From Platycnemis pennipes (taxonomy: Eukaryota > Arthropoda > Insecta > Odonata > Platycnemididae): 64,000 nucleotides of DNA. The notes beneath the pieces are model-generated. The model did not search any database. It worked only from the letters and a program-made list of their open reading frames with translations, and was not told where the DNA came from. Below, one piece after another: positions 1 through 10,688 of the stretch (positions are counted from its first letter, which is position 1; the number at the start of each line of letters is the position of its first letter). Where the stretch lies: positions 30,837,859-30,901,858 of the forward strand of contig OW121858.1 of the NCBI GenBank assembly GCA_933228895.1. Direction: 5' to 3'. A program made the translations under genes and the position numbers.

Positions 1-175
1 ACAATCAGAACGCACCTAGCCAAAACCAAGGGCTATATAAGACGGGCAAAAACCTGCATCAAACACTTCGAACCTGAAGACGCCAGCTGCAACGCCGGCG
101 AAACTGTCGTCATGAAGATGAATCGACGCGGAGGTCAACCCGAAAACCTTGCTACACATCCGGACACCAATGTTT
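1..175 (+). repeat. Penelope-like pseudo-LTR fragment
   Basis: A TATA-like ctatataag (33-41) is followed about 35 bases later by a hammerhead-like core. This layout is typical of the pseudo-LTRs of Penelope-like elements (known for the family). No reverse transcriptase is present here, so the assignment is inferred from structure only. The left end lies outside the window. Confidence 0.4.
71..115 (+). ncRNA. Hammerhead-ribozyme-like motif
   Basis: CTGAAGA at 74-80 fits the conserved CUGANGA box. A GCC/GGC stem II follows, then GAAA at 100-103 and a possible UC cleavage dinucleotide at 110-111. Stem III would be a single base pair, so activity is doubtful in this copy. Confidence 0.35.
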
Positions 176-787
176 AGTTCAAATGATAGGTGTACGGAAG
201 GATAAATAATAACTTATACAGTCAAGCCCACTTACATCAAACTCATTTACAGCGAAGTCCCGTTTATAAAGAAGTGAAGGCTATTCCCCGCCAAAGAGAG
301 CCTTGGGAAAACTGGTCCACATATATAACAAAGCTCGGTTATTACAAAGTAAATAATCGGCCCCATCAACTTCATTATAAACAGGCTTGACTGTATATTA
401 ATAAAGGAACCGTTTGTAAAAATGAACTGTAGATGATATTAATTATTTTAATATAAAAGATTTAGATAATTATAATAGAAAAGAATCATTGAAAAAGTTT
501 CACTTGGCCAGCAAGAAAGATCGAGACAGTTGAAGAGACGGGTAGAGCTATCTAGTAATACTGCTTCCATCTATAGATAAAAATCCAAACAACTATCAGA
601 GAAAGTACTTTTCACTTGATGGAAGTAATTTTGTTGTTTCTCACTAGATGAGACCAGTAATTTAATTTTTGTAATCTTCAGAACTTTCATGGTCACAACC
701 CCAGAGATTCCTTGCCCTTGGGGCTCCGCAAAGCAATTTAGGAAACTGCTGTACTGCACAATCATTCAATCAGTCATCTTACACAAT
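176..787. other. No recognised gene
   Basis: AT-rich sequence lying downstream of the last visible exon of the LAPTM gene. Short open frames at 190-390 (+) and 571-765 (-) have no recognisable domain and no convincing splice sites. The next LAPTM exon was looked for here and not found. Confidence 0.5.
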
Positions 788-857
788 TTTACGTACAACT
801 TTTAGTTATAACGCACAACTTTTAGTTAGTTTTTACGCACAACTTTTAGTTATAACA
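788..857. repeat. Short tandem repeat, three units
   Basis: Three imperfect copies of a unit containing acgcacaacttttagtta, immediately 3' of LAPTM exon 3 in the direction of transcription. Confidence 0.7.
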
Positions 858-873
858 CACTGATGTTACATAC

Positions 874-973
874 CTTCTCTCCATCAATATTCAAATCCAC
901 TTCCAAATCAGCTTGAAGATTCTGTCCAAACTCGCTGCTCAACGGAGTCGGTAGAGCAGGCGCCAGGTTCAGC
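874..973 (-). CDS. LAPTM4-like gene, third visible coding exon
   Basis: Bounded on the minus strand by acceptor ttggcag|G and donor AAG|gtatgt. The first base completes the codon left open by the exon at 6207-6325 (two bases AA plus G give Lys), and the exon ends in phase 0. It encodes a luminal-loop-like segment with an LPTPLS motif, which I recall as common in insect LAPTM4 proteins, followed by an acidic stretch. The remaining three membrane segments expected of the family must lie in exons beyond position 1. Confidence 0.7.
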
Positions 974-1017
974 CTGCCAACGGAAAAATCGAGTTGATGA
1001 ATGACACAAGAAATTGC

Positions 1018-1093
1018 TGAGAAGGGAACAATACTTAGTTTCCTATATTTGTTTATTGTCTTGATCAAAAGTTTATAACTCCTGGAGTACATA
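1018..1093 (-). repeat. Dispersed repeat with gttataaact core
   Basis: On the minus strand it reads actccaggagttataaac, then ttgatcaagacaat. The same sequence occurs at 5984-6120 and 12832-12972 on the plus strand. All three copies lie within or beside LAPTM introns. Confidence 0.65.
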
Positions 1094-1248
1094 TTTGAAG
1101 CTGTTTGATTTTAAAACAATGTTAAGTATTTTACCTCATTAACCCTTTCCACTCCGATTTTCCCACCCTCTATACCAGTATTCCACTCGGAATTTAATTT
1201 TTAATGCCCCCGGATTTCGTAACTAAAATGTGTCGAGTGACACTTGAC

Positions 1249-1777
1249 TAGAGATGGTCAACTCGTTAAATTACCGCAGTATTTTTCGTAAATTACCAAC
1301 ACCCCTGAAAATTACCGTAATAAACTGTAATTTTCAGAAAAGTTCTTTTTCAGAAAATTTCTACCTCACGAAGAAACCATTGGAATGGGTGATATTATAA
1401 ATTAAGAAGCTAAAACACTTTTGTTTACATTGTGCCCGTGATTAATTCAGAGTAAAATAACAAATGAACATTGCGCAGAGGTATGTCTTTGGAATGAAAA
1501 TTTCTCATAGTGTGACAAAAGAGAGGCAAATTGCATGTTGCTGCCAACTTCGTTTTAATTTTTTTAATGAGTTATAATAGATAAACGTCATGATGTTTTT
1601 AATATAAGCGTCGGCATTTATATCTCAATGCTATTTGATTTCGTTTTGAGTCCTCTGATAAGGATTTGCAGCTCAAAACTTAAAATTACCTGAAAATTGT
1701 GGTATTTTTCGAAAATTACCATAATATACCATGGCTATTTACCTCAATTGAAAATTACAGTAATTTACCCATCTCTA
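1249..1777. mobile_element. hAT MITE, tagagatgg family
   Basis: Terminal inverted repeats tagagatgg/ccatctcta are flanked by a perfect 8-bp duplication cacttgac (1241-1248 and 1778-1785), diagnostic of hAT. The interior consists of aaattacc/ggtaattt words. There is no coding capacity. Related copies are at 27081-27968, 52392-52659, 56940-57420 and 62393-62887. Confidence 0.9.
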
Positions 1778-2170
1778 CACTTGACACGCGAGTTGGTAGT
1801 GAGCTACGCTGTGATGAGTATCACTCCACACCTGAGCAGAAAAGGTTAATTAAGAAGTGAAAAAATTAGTGATGGGGTGAATGCAAAATTTGATCCAATC
1901 CGAATCCTGTTTTTTTATCGAATCCAAATCTCGGATCCTAATCCCAAATCCTCCTCAATTTCATTAAATTCAAATCTTCCTTTTATCTGTAAATTGTTAA
2001 ATAACGCCTCCTTTCTCGTTAATTCTCCAATTACATCCAATCAAAGCCGAATCTTATTTCTTAAAGCAAATAATACGTGAATAATGGTCATATAGTCCCC
2101 ACTCGCTGAAATTAAGGACGTGTTCGAGGGCAAACATAAAGAACGGGTAATTTCAAAAGTATCTCAAAGT
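1778..2170. other. No recognised gene, low-complexity stretch
   Basis: Contains an aatccgaatcc-rich stretch (1890-1990) resembling the ends of the repeat at 31020-31998. I see no exon. Confidence 0.4.
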
Positions 2171-2349
2171 TTAATTTTTCTTACATAACATTGAAAATTC
2201 AATGAATACATATTGCAAGTTTTTGTTTTGAAAATGCAGCATTTTCACTCTGTCAGGATCTAATCGATTTCTTTTTTTATCAACCAAATTTCCAGCAGTA
2301 CTGAAGGCTCTTTCTGAAAATACTGTTGCTGGAAGAATGCAGAGGAACT
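2171..2349 (-). pseudogene. hAT transposase C-terminal fragment
   Basis: The minus strand encodes the hAT dimerisation signature ATVFSERAFSTAGNLVDKKR, then an RLDPDRV motif, and ends at a TAA (2171-2173). A TAG immediately upstream closes the frame, so only the final ~55 codons survive. No terminal inverted repeats could be tied to it. Confidence 0.8.
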
Positions 2350-2837
2350 ATTTTTTTTTAGAATTTTCTAATTTTAAAGAATTCATATGTGAACACAAAT
2401 TATTAGTTTACAATATGCTGCTTAACCCATTGACTTAGTATTTTTTACTCCTTTTTTCCCATTTATTTCACTATTTTTTATGGAAATCATATTTTGTACT
2501 TATTTTTAATCGATTAAAAAACCTTTTACATCCCTTATCATGGATTTTTTTGCATTCAGGGAATATTAATTAATCATTAACGACAGTACACGTGAAAAAT
2601 CTGTGAATGATAAAAATAATGTACTAACTAAATAAATTGAGGCACCCGGTGATTCGCCGTCTCTTTAACCGAAGGCCAAGTCAGGCCAGCCGGCGAATCG
2701 CCATCTCTTTAAGCCAATGGGTTAAACATTTCCTGCCCTGATATTTATGATTTAAATGCTAAAAACGAGCAATTACAGTAAGTAATCGACTTATGTGGAC
2801 CCGAGGTACACGGTTCCAGAGTTATGCGGATGTTCAC
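2350..2837. other. No recognised gene
   Basis: AT-rich. Two imperfect copies of a segment with cgccgtctctttaa / cgccatctctttaa (2650-2720) flank gccaagtcaggcc. Nothing else stands out. Confidence 0.4.
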
Positions 2838-3692
2838 TTAGGCGATATTGATAATTCAATATTGGGATACGATAATGTTAGCATATCGATAACGTGGCGA
2901 TAACGATAACTCATATCATGACGATAAATATCGTCTTATCGTGCCCAGATATTTTATCGGGGCACGATAATATAATGGGGCATGATAATACATCGGGGCA
3001 CGATAATATATCGGGCACGATAATATATTGGGGCACGATAAGATATCGGGGCACGATAAATATCGCTATAAATATCGCTATAAATATCATGATAAATATC
3101 GTGATCACAATAAATATCGCCATAAAATATCATGATATTGCATGAAGTTACTGAAAGTTACTTTTGGTAATCATCTAAAGTAAGATCACATTATTCTAGC
3201 AAGCCGAATAGTTTGTTTACTGAGTTTGTTTCGATTTCTTTAGATCAGCGGACAGTACATGCACTAATTTACAAACAGTTGTTTTCAGTTCCTTCCAAAA
3301 TTTGATCATGACGTCACCTATAAACTATCAGACCACTGAAATTGAAAGAGAGAGTGAGAGAGAACTGCTGAGAATTTGAATTAGCAGATAGCAGAACAGT
3401 AAGTTTTCAAACGTACCTGCTCCAGCTTAAGCAAAGGCCAACTCACGGCTGTCTTTTTCCGATATCACGATCTTATGTAGTGATACATATGTTTATATTT
3501 TATCGGGGCGCTATATCGTGATATTTATCATGCCCAGATATATTATCGTGCCCCGATAAAATATCAGGGCACGATAAGACGATATTTACCGAGCAACGAT
3601 ATATCGTCAATTTTAAAAACTCAATATCGGATTCTCGATATATTAAAATATCGTGATATTTTACGATATATCGATATATCGCCCAGGCCTAT
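2838..3692. mobile_element. MITE-like element built of cgatat/tatcg words
   Basis: Both ends are dense in gatatcg words in opposite orientation, beginning ggcgatattg and ending atatatcgcccaggcc. The centre (3130-3460) is ordinary sequence. Ends of the form cctgggcgatatatcg are familiar from hAT-type MITEs, but I could not confirm a target duplication. Confidence 0.6.
2946..3062. repeat. 18-bp tandem array tatcggggcacgataata
   Basis: About six consecutive units with small substitutions. Each unit is itself nearly palindromic (tatcg...cgata). The inverted counterpart lies at 3520-3585, so the element can form a long hairpin. Confidence 0.85.
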
Positions 3693-5983
3693 GGTGACAT
3701 GCTTGCGTTTCTCCACATTTCTCTTGCCGCGACAGATTCAACCATGTGACGACCCACGACTCATTGCCAAGCACGCAAGAATTGATGCCAAAGTATGGGT
3801 GTTTGGAACGTTAACTCTAGTTTAAGACATTACATAGTTCGATAGGTAGATATTTGATCATCTGATGGTGAAAACGCCTGGTGAGATCACGCATCAACGT
3901 CTTTTTGTGGCGTAGTTTGACCTTGCTGCGTAAGTCAACGCATAGTTAATTATCCACCCCATAGATGTCGCCCATTGTCCATTATAGCAATAAAAAATTA
4001 AATAGAAATCCGCATAAGTCTAAACACAACAACCTACCTATCCATTTTTGAACCATTAGCGGTGTTCATGCCGGCAATAAGCGACGATTAATGCTGTTTT
4101 ACACGTTCATTGAAACTGCGCAAGTTGATGTTGATTCCGTTGTTGAGCAGTCGTCTGCGAAAGTCCGCGACGTAGAAAATTGCGAGGATGCTTGCATTTG
4201 ACAGAATTACACGGTGCAATCGTCGGTGCATTATGTCAGTATTACAATATATACCAATCAGTAGCGGTAATACCGTAAAATATATGTCGCATAACATCAA
4301 GATCTGTTAAGTAGCAATTAATTGCACGTGAAAGATGCGATAAATTACCACCACTTTAAAAATATATGTTTAAGCCATAGTCTAAACATAATAGTGGAGA
4401 CCCTAGTCCCGTATACTTAGCCCAAAATTTGCACCACAAACGAACGGATGTGGGCCAAGGTAACGAGTTCATCCTTTACGAACGAAATTTAAGCTTCAAC
4501 ACGATTAATCGCCAAGCTCTTTGATTTAATTGCTCTTTATTCACTACCTAAGGAGTTGAGTGCAAACGAAAAAACACCCAACTCAATCGTCAACAACTTA
4601 TTTAATCGCTAGAAATCCCCAGGCAGTTCGTTGCCGCTACATCTGCACCATCTAGTGAGAGAAATAATCTTCAAACTTGCGCGAACACATGTACTATCCG
4701 ATTAGAACATGTTCTAGTTAGCTCGCAAGTGTTTGCGCAGTGGCGCTGCCTGTCCTCACAAGTCATCCCTTTACACGGCGCACTATTTCTTGCGCAAGTG
4801 TTCTTGCAACAGCCTGCACAGTATCAATGACCATGTAAAACGGCCTTTACAGAAAATGCCAATTTTTGAGAGGCCGTTAAGTTAACGTAACACGACAAAG
4901 CCGAGAGTAACACAAATCCTATCTTTCTTTCATTGGATATTTACATCTAAAATAAGTGTAATTACCCAAGACTTATTTTTTTGCTGTAATGGACAATGGA
5001 CAATGAACATTTTATTCTCTATTAAACTGGGTTTTCTCCATCCAAATTTGTTGCGTAAAATGCATACAGTTGGGCAGGAATCACAATATATGAATCCTGT
5101 TTTCTTCGAAGAAGGAAACTATTCACCTTGATGGATGTCTCAGTGCATTGTTTTCAAAGGTCAGGATTCTTTTCTCTGAGTTTTTGTGTAATAACCTCGA
5201 TTCTGATCTATACAAATGTATGAGGGGGGAATAGTTGAGCATTTATTTCACCATCATACAATAATATCCGAAAAATGGGACTAGGGTAGTTTCCTTCATC
5301 AAAGAAAATAGACTTCATTAATTGCGATTTGTGCCCTGCCATAAATATATTTATTTTACGCAAAAAGTTTGTATTGAGAAATCCCAGTTTACTAGAGAAT
5401 TAAATGTTAATTTTAAGGCCATTTGAAAAGGCTCTGAAATGGCGGGGTGCGCTGCCTTCATGCTGACGTAACAGGTATATGTAGTTTACGTTGTGAGGCA
5501 TAGGGAAATTCATCTCCTTTAACTTACGATTGTATTTCAGGGCCCCTCAGCTCTAGTGAATATTTATTAGTATTAGCCTGTGAAAACTATCAACGCTTGA
5601 AAAGCAGTTCTCAGTTAAACATGGTTAATTATTAGTCGTTTTATTATAAGCTCCAGGACGTCCTGCTCATGGTGTCTTCTGCTATGGCGAAGCATGGCGT
5701 GAAGGTCGCGTGGTGATGGACGAACTACAAGGTATGCTTGTAGAAGAAATACTAACCATTTTTAAATGAATCAGCTGCATAAATAATTTAAATAAAAAAA
5801 TAAAAGTTAATTATAATAAATTAAAGGAAAAAATACACCTCCGATACTTGTTCATAAGCTTTAACGGAGTGCAGCGTCTATTTGGAAGAGTCCGCAGCAC
5901 CACCTGGTGGCAGGTAGAGGAAATAGTTTGACGTCACACGTAGGATTAACCGGCATGCAATAGTTTGCCGTCGTGTTTTAGCA
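3693..5983. other. Intronic sequence without recognised gene
   Basis: Lies in the intron between LAPTM exons. It contains a segment with gcgcaagtgtt and gtaaaacggcc (4670-4860) resembling the ends of foldback DNA elements. No splice-bounded exon or domain was seen. Confidence 0.4.
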
Positions 5984-6120
5984 CCATTGATTTTTTTCAC
6001 TTTTTAATTAATGAGGAAAAATACTTAACGTCATTTAAAAATCGAATGGCTTAACACACGTACTCCAGAGGTTATAAACTTTTGATCAAGTCAATGAAAA
6101 AACAATAGGAAACTACCTTA
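5984..6120 (+). repeat. Dispersed repeat with gttataaact core
   Basis: Shares tactccagaggttataaac, then ttgatcaa and caataggaaactac with 12832-12972 and with the reverse complement of 1018-1093. It ends about 80 bases from the LAPTM exon at 6207-6325. Confidence 0.65.
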
Positions 6121-6206
6121 TTGTCGTGCAGTTTTGACACACATTGTTACAAGCCAACCTCCTTAAAACATACACAAAGATCATTCAGGTGAAAATCATC
6201 ACTCAC

Positions 6207-6325
6207 TTGTTCTGTCCCAAGAGGGAGTTGTCCTCTCCCGCGTAGGTGTCGTCATTGTAGTCAATCACGACCTCCGGGTTCCTCAGAATAACAGCTATCA
6301 CTGACAGTGCAAGGATGTGCAGCAA
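6207..6325 (-). CDS. LAPTM4-like gene, second coding exon
   Basis: Acceptor ttttccag|TTGCTG and donor AACAA|gtgagt on the minus strand. It starts in phase 0, joining exactly to the exon at 12203-12317, and leaves two bases for the next exon. It encodes the rest of the first membrane segment (LLHILALSVIAVIL), then RNPEVVIDYNDD and an acidic loop. The hydrophobic helix is split by the upstream intron. Confidence 0.75.
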
Positions 6326-6479
6326 CTGGAAAACGTGACAGCTTCATTAGCATCAACAATTCACTCCCTCATTCTATGGTTTGATTTTGGTGCACGACAA
6401 TGAGCGTAAGAGGGCAGCTACGTTTGCATGGCAAGGGTATAGTCACATAGAAACACCAGTTCCAGTCACATCACCAAAG

Positions 6480-7178
6480 CAGGGTTTATAGGAGTTTTTC
6501 CTTTTCAATCTTCCTGACTTCTCCAGGATTTCCAGACCATTATTAGTGATTTTCCCTGACTTTTGAGCACCTGAATACTCCAAGATTTCGATCATTTATA
6601 GAGATAAAAGTGGTTGTGAGGAAGCAAAGAAGTCTAAACTTATGATATGCCTTCAGAAAGGGTTTTAATTGCAGAAAAATATATGCAAAGAAGTCTAACC
6701 TGGCTTTTCCTGATGTCATGTTAAAGTAGCTCTTTGAATCAATCTTGATTTTTTCTTCCTCACATCCTTCTACAAATTTGGCTAAGTGACTTCAAATTTG
6801 ACTGAGAATAACTTTTATGTCGCCAGGGGGACAAAGCAAAGCATTCCTGGCAAAATCGCTAGCGAATGAAAATGAAAATATGAATGTGCACACCTTTCGC
6901 CAATCTATTCACCAAATCGTGCAGGCTATAGCCAGAAAGAACCAGAATAGGGCTGCCTCCTCCACATCGAAGCCAGCCTGAGGCCAGTCGTCCCCTCCTT
7001 CACCCCGCCCTCCGCTCCTATGTGCAGTTTTCGATCTCTTGGCATTTTCAGGTGATAAATTCCAAAATTTGAATGTTTTGCGATTTTTCCCTGACCACAC
7101 GTTAAATTCCCCGACTTTTCCACGATTTCCATGACTGTTTTCATTTTCCCTGACTTTTCCAGGTTCCTATAAACCCTG
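6480..7178. mobile_element. DNA-transposon MITE, cagggtttatagga ends
   Basis: Terminal inverted repeats cagggtttatagga / tcctataaaccctg. The interior is rich in ttccctgacttttcc words. Flanks share only caaag on both sides, so an 8-bp hAT duplication is not proven. The two ORFs called inside are incidental. Confidence 0.75.
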
Positions 7179-7407
7179 CAAAGTGACAACTGATAAAAAT
7201 CTCCAATGGCAATAATAAAATTGGCACCACTCGTCAATGTTAGACCACAAATTGCTGTGTTGGTTTGCGGGGAAAAAAGGGGTAAATCCACACCAGTGAC
7301 CAACCACAACCTCTCGACCAGAAAACCCTCCTGTGGTGGTTTATGGGAATGTGACCTCCTCGCCAGTGACACAACCACAGACACACACACTCAACCCAAA
7401 AAAAGGG

Positions 7408-7523
7408 GGATCCTTCGCTGGGCTAATGAGACCCCGCTAAGCATGCCTGGGTTATGAACACACACACACTCACCCAAATAGGGAACCTTCGCTGGGCTAA
7501 TGGAACCCAGCTAAGGATGCCTG
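7408..7523 (+). repeat. Two-unit tandem duplication (~73 bp)
   Basis: ccttcgctgggctaatg and ctaagcatgcctggg recur at 7411 and 7485. The second unit is interrupted at its final ctg by the Harbinger element and resumes as ctgggttaagaac after 8348. Confidence 0.8.
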
Positions 7524-7708
7524 GGGGCCTAATGCTCGACATTCTGTTCGTATACGAAAGAGCAATTTCGTGCGAGTCACATGATACCAACTCTCACGGC
7601 GGAGGAAATCGGTATGCTCGAAACGCGGAGCGGGTGAATTCGAATGGCCCTTCAGCTCGTATGCCCAGGACCGGACGAGTTCGTATACGAGGAGATGAGA
7701 GAGACAAT

Positions 7709-7930
7709 ATGGCAGCTGCGATGTTTCGTCTTCTTCTACTCAATCACGAAGAAGCTAATTTACAAGAGGAGAGGCCTCAGCGAATCATGCGAGTAAGGAT
7801 TTCTCCTTTTCATTTGGAAGATAACAAATTTATTAGGCTGTATAGAATGCCCAAGGACATAGCAGCTGATTTGATAAAGGAACTGACGCCTTTCCTAAGA
7901 GTACCTTCTCGATTATCAGCAAAAAGATAA
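7709..7930 (+). pseudogene. Harbinger transposase N-terminal remnant
   Basis: The frame encodes a basic N-terminus and the FIRLYRMPKDIAADLIKEL pattern, which resembles the region before the DDE nuclease in PIF/Harbinger transposases. It stops where the conserved helix-turn-helix and DDE core would begin. The open frame extends upstream out of the element to 7454, but this ATG is the first that fits inside it. Confidence 0.65.
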
Positions 7931-7962
7931 AGCAAAAATACTTAAAAATGTAAAAAAAAACT

Positions 7963-8049
7963 CTACTGACCTTCCACAAACTCCAACAAAATGAGCTTCT
8001 GTTCCTCGCTGATCTTTGGAATTTTTACCGTAAACGATGTTACTTCCAT
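7963..8049 (-). pseudogene. Harbinger second ORF (Myb-like) N-terminus
   Basis: A 28-codon reading frame begins at an ATG and runs through VKIPKISEEQKLILLEFVE before a TAG. The position, opposite strand and sequence style fit the start of the Myb/SANT-like DNA-binding protein of Harbinger elements. The rest is deleted. Confidence 0.45.
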
Positions 8050-8749
8050 CTTGAAAGTGGTGGTGGAAGTTGTTGAAAATGCATTGTCTCAGAATGCAAG
8101 AGACGAACAGCATTATGAAGTTCATGGCAAATAAGTGAATCAAGGCTGTGATTGGCTGTGGCCTCTCGCATAGCAACGTAACCAACGTTGCCACATAGTG
8201 TCGTACGAAAGCCGTGTTCCCTCACGCGGTCGGATCTGCATGTACCTCGAGCATACCGATCTTCCATTCGTACGTGTCCCATACGGATTCCGCCATGCGA
8301 ACGAGAGCCATACGAACGGGAACTCGTATACTTTCGAGCATAAGCCCCCTGGGTTAAGAACAACAATCACACTCACAAGCACTCAAGAAAACACTCACAC
8401 ACTCAGACGGGCCCAACTTCTGGGAGAATCTAGCTCAAAAGAGCGTAGTCAAAATATGGTACAAAAAAAATAAAAGACGAGGGTGTGCATCGGATACGCG
8501 TATTTCGGCCACAAGGTGGCCCTCTTCAGCAAACTGAAGGGAGTAATCATCAAGGTTGTACGTCCCGTAAACCACCACAGGAGGGTCTTCTGGTCAAGAG
8601 GTTGTGGTTGGTCACTGGTGTGGATTTACCCCTTTTTTCCCACAAACCAACACAGCAATTTGTGGTATAACATTGACAAGTGGTGCCAATTTTACTACGG
8701 CCATTGGAGATTTTTATCACTTGTCACTTTAAAGAGGCCGTAGAGCTCA

Positions 8750-8815
8750 CGTCCCCTAGTTTCACATCACCAAAGTTAAGCAACGTCGGGCCTGGACAGA
8801 GGTTGGATGGGTGAC
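8750..8815 (+). pseudogene. 5S rRNA-like fragment
   Basis: Contains cacatcaccaaagttaagca, then acgtcgggcctgg and ttggatgggtgacc, matching the internal control region and 3' half of eukaryotic 5S rRNA. The 5' portion and the last ~20 bases are missing or diverged. It could be a dispersed pseudogene or the head of a 5S-derived SINE. Confidence 0.6.
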
Positions 8816-8860
8816 CCTCCCCCATACCTCTTCCACACAGCTCTTGTCCCCTGTCTACAA

Positions 8861-8945
8861 TGGGGGTGTTTACTCGGGACCGAAATCGAAATTTTGTACG
8901 CGAAATCGTTAGATGGAAACGAAAAAAGAAATCTTCTAACGCTTA
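8861..8945 (-). mobile_element. Family-F MITE, truncated end
   Basis: tgggggtgtttactcggg through gatggaaacgaaaaaagaa matches one end of the element at 9161-9694. The remainder is deleted. Confidence 0.7.
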
Positions 8946-9160
8946 GTTTCTTAGCTTAACTTTAAACGCCTAATAACTAAACATGTTTAGTGTCAGGCAA
9001 AAGATGTCATAACTGATTCAAAATAATATAACTGTCAAATCATTACTTTAATTTTAATATGATTAATAATTAGTTATCACTCACTCAGTGATTCAACCCG
9101 AAGGTTGGTTTGGATTGGTGAGGGTAGAGCTCACCCCTGGCTAAGCCACAGGTGTGAGAA

Positions 9161-9694
9161 TGGGGGCATTTACTCGGAACTGAAATCGCAATTTTGTGCA
9201 CGAAATCTTTAGATGGAAACGAAAAAAGAATATCAGTGAAAAAATTAATCTTCTAACCACAATCATTCACTTCAATTAATCAAAAATTAAAATAAGCAAA
9301 AGGTGACGCCCACCAAAAAAGCTGCTGTGATAACATTGACGTCATTTTCCTCCCGTCCTTGACTGCTTTTAGGGGAAGGGAAGGGAGTGGAGAGGGTTAT
9401 CGGAAGGTCTGCTCGCACATACCCTGTCAAAATCGCTCCCATTGGGAGAGCCAGCTTTGTGCCCCCCTTTGCGATAAGGCGAAGTAGCTTCTTCGGGCTC
9501 AGTTGTGATTGGACGAAGTCGATATACGTCAGAGGTTGCACCACGCCCACTTTTCCGAAAGGGTTAAAAACATCAGTTTTTCGCGCTTATAACTTGAGAA
9601 ATAATTGACGGATCAAAAAATGGAAAAATACGGGTCTTTCTATTTTTACTAACTCTATCAGATTAGGCAATAAAAAATATGGTAAACGACCCCA
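9161..9694 (-). mobile_element. Family-F MITE, copy 1
   Basis: About 530 bp with inverted ends tggggNcgtttac / gtaaacgacccca. It carries the internal block tgattggacgaagtcgatat, then acgtcagaggttgcaccacg. Other copies are at 11478-12017, 33294-33748, 53281-53803 and 55366-55765. Bases aat/att flank most copies, so the target duplication is unresolved. Open frames inside are not conserved proteins. Confidence 0.8.
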
Positions 9695-10076
9695 TTACTC
9701 GAAGCCTCAACTATTGAATAGTTTATAGTATTTGAGGTGTTCAAGTGTTGGTATGTAGTATTCACACATTTCTACTATATTTGTGGGAAGTTATCAAATG
9801 TTTGAAAGAGTATCCACGTGTTTGAAGAATCAGGAAGTGACTAGGCAGAAATAACCTAATCAGAGTTGTGTATATTTGTTTTTCGGGTGTACCCCGCATA
9901 CTATTACCAGGTGTGATGCCCTACTTTTCGTGGCCTTAGCTGGTCACTTTATCAAAGGGAATGAGGTATCTGCCGAGTTGGTGGAGTTTAAATGTGGATT
10001 TCATGGTGGAAAAAGGATGGGAAGGGTAGGAGGAGTAGAAGGAGTAGTCGTAGAATTTTTATTTAGGCTCAAAGCA

Positions 10077-10100
10077 TAATAATAATAATAATAATAATAA
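10077..10100. repeat. (TAA)n microsatellite
   Basis: Uninterrupted taa/aat repeat between the outer arm and the coding part of the Penelope remnant. It may be a 3' tail of the insertion. Confidence 0.9.
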
Positions 10101-10217
10101 AAGGTCTTTATTGGGGCGAGATTGAGACAAAACTGTCCCTTCTGCCATCTAACCCCTCGTCAAAATAAATATATAAATCATATAGTGGTCAATACTTAAA
10201 ACAATTACAATCCGATG

Positions 10218-10688
10218 TTAAAAAAAATAAGTAAAGAATACACTTGTGTGCACACAAGTACTTTGTGTGTACTTGTGTGCACACAAGTACACACAAAGCA
10301 TGTGCCTGATTTGGAGGCCACAGTTCCTATTGTAATAATTTTTCTGCCATTTTATTATTTCCAAAGCTTCGCAGATCAACCGGGGCTTGAAGTTTTTCAC
10401 TTTAGCGATTATCTTTGTTCGTTTGAGGTCAATCGCGTGTTCCGAGGCTTCATGTTCCGCTACTGCTGATTTTAAGGGTTGTCCCAGTCGAATAGCCCGC
10501 TCGTGTTCTTCTAAGCGGGTTTTGACGGAGCGTCCAGTTTCACCGATATATTTCTTCTCGCAAGTTTGGCATGGTATCTCATACACTCCTTCCACTTGAA
10601 ATGGTGTTGTATACTTCACACTCCTACAGCAGTTTCTAATTTTGAACACAGCTTTGATTGTGTGAATCAAAGCTGTGTCAAGCCACAT
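10218..10688 (-). pseudogene. Penelope-like GIY-YIG endonuclease remnant
   Basis: Encodes GVYEIPCQTCEKKYIGETGR, the GIY-YIG motif with the CxxC insertion typical of Penelope endonucleases. It is followed by the conserved Arg, the RLEEHERA helix, and a Glu-containing segment (CEALEIIKW). The reverse transcriptase upstream is absent. The C-terminus runs into cacaagtac repeats, so the frame end is artificial. The element is dead but well preserved. Confidence 0.8.

Larger units (their letters stand above)
7524..8348 (+). mobile_element. PIF/Harbinger deletion derivative
   Basis: Ends ggggcctaatgctcga and tcgagcataagcccc are inverted and flanked by the 3-bp duplication ctg (7521-7523, 8349-8351). 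It retains the start of the transposase on the plus strand and the start of a second ORF on the minus strand. That matches the convergent two-gene design of Harbinger elements with the middle deleted. It is non-autonomous. Confidence 0.8.
7179..8735. repeat. Inverted repeat, ~165-bp arms
   Basis: Arm 7179-7345 (gacaactgataaaaatctcc through cctcctgtggtggttta) is the reverse complement of 8568-8735 with scattered substitutions. Between the arms are a short tandem duplication and a Harbinger derivative. The parent element is unknown. Confidence 0.8.

Noticed and set aside
2946..3062. CRISPR-like array
   Set aside because: Contiguous 18-bp units without spacers in a eukaryotic MITE; not CRISPR.
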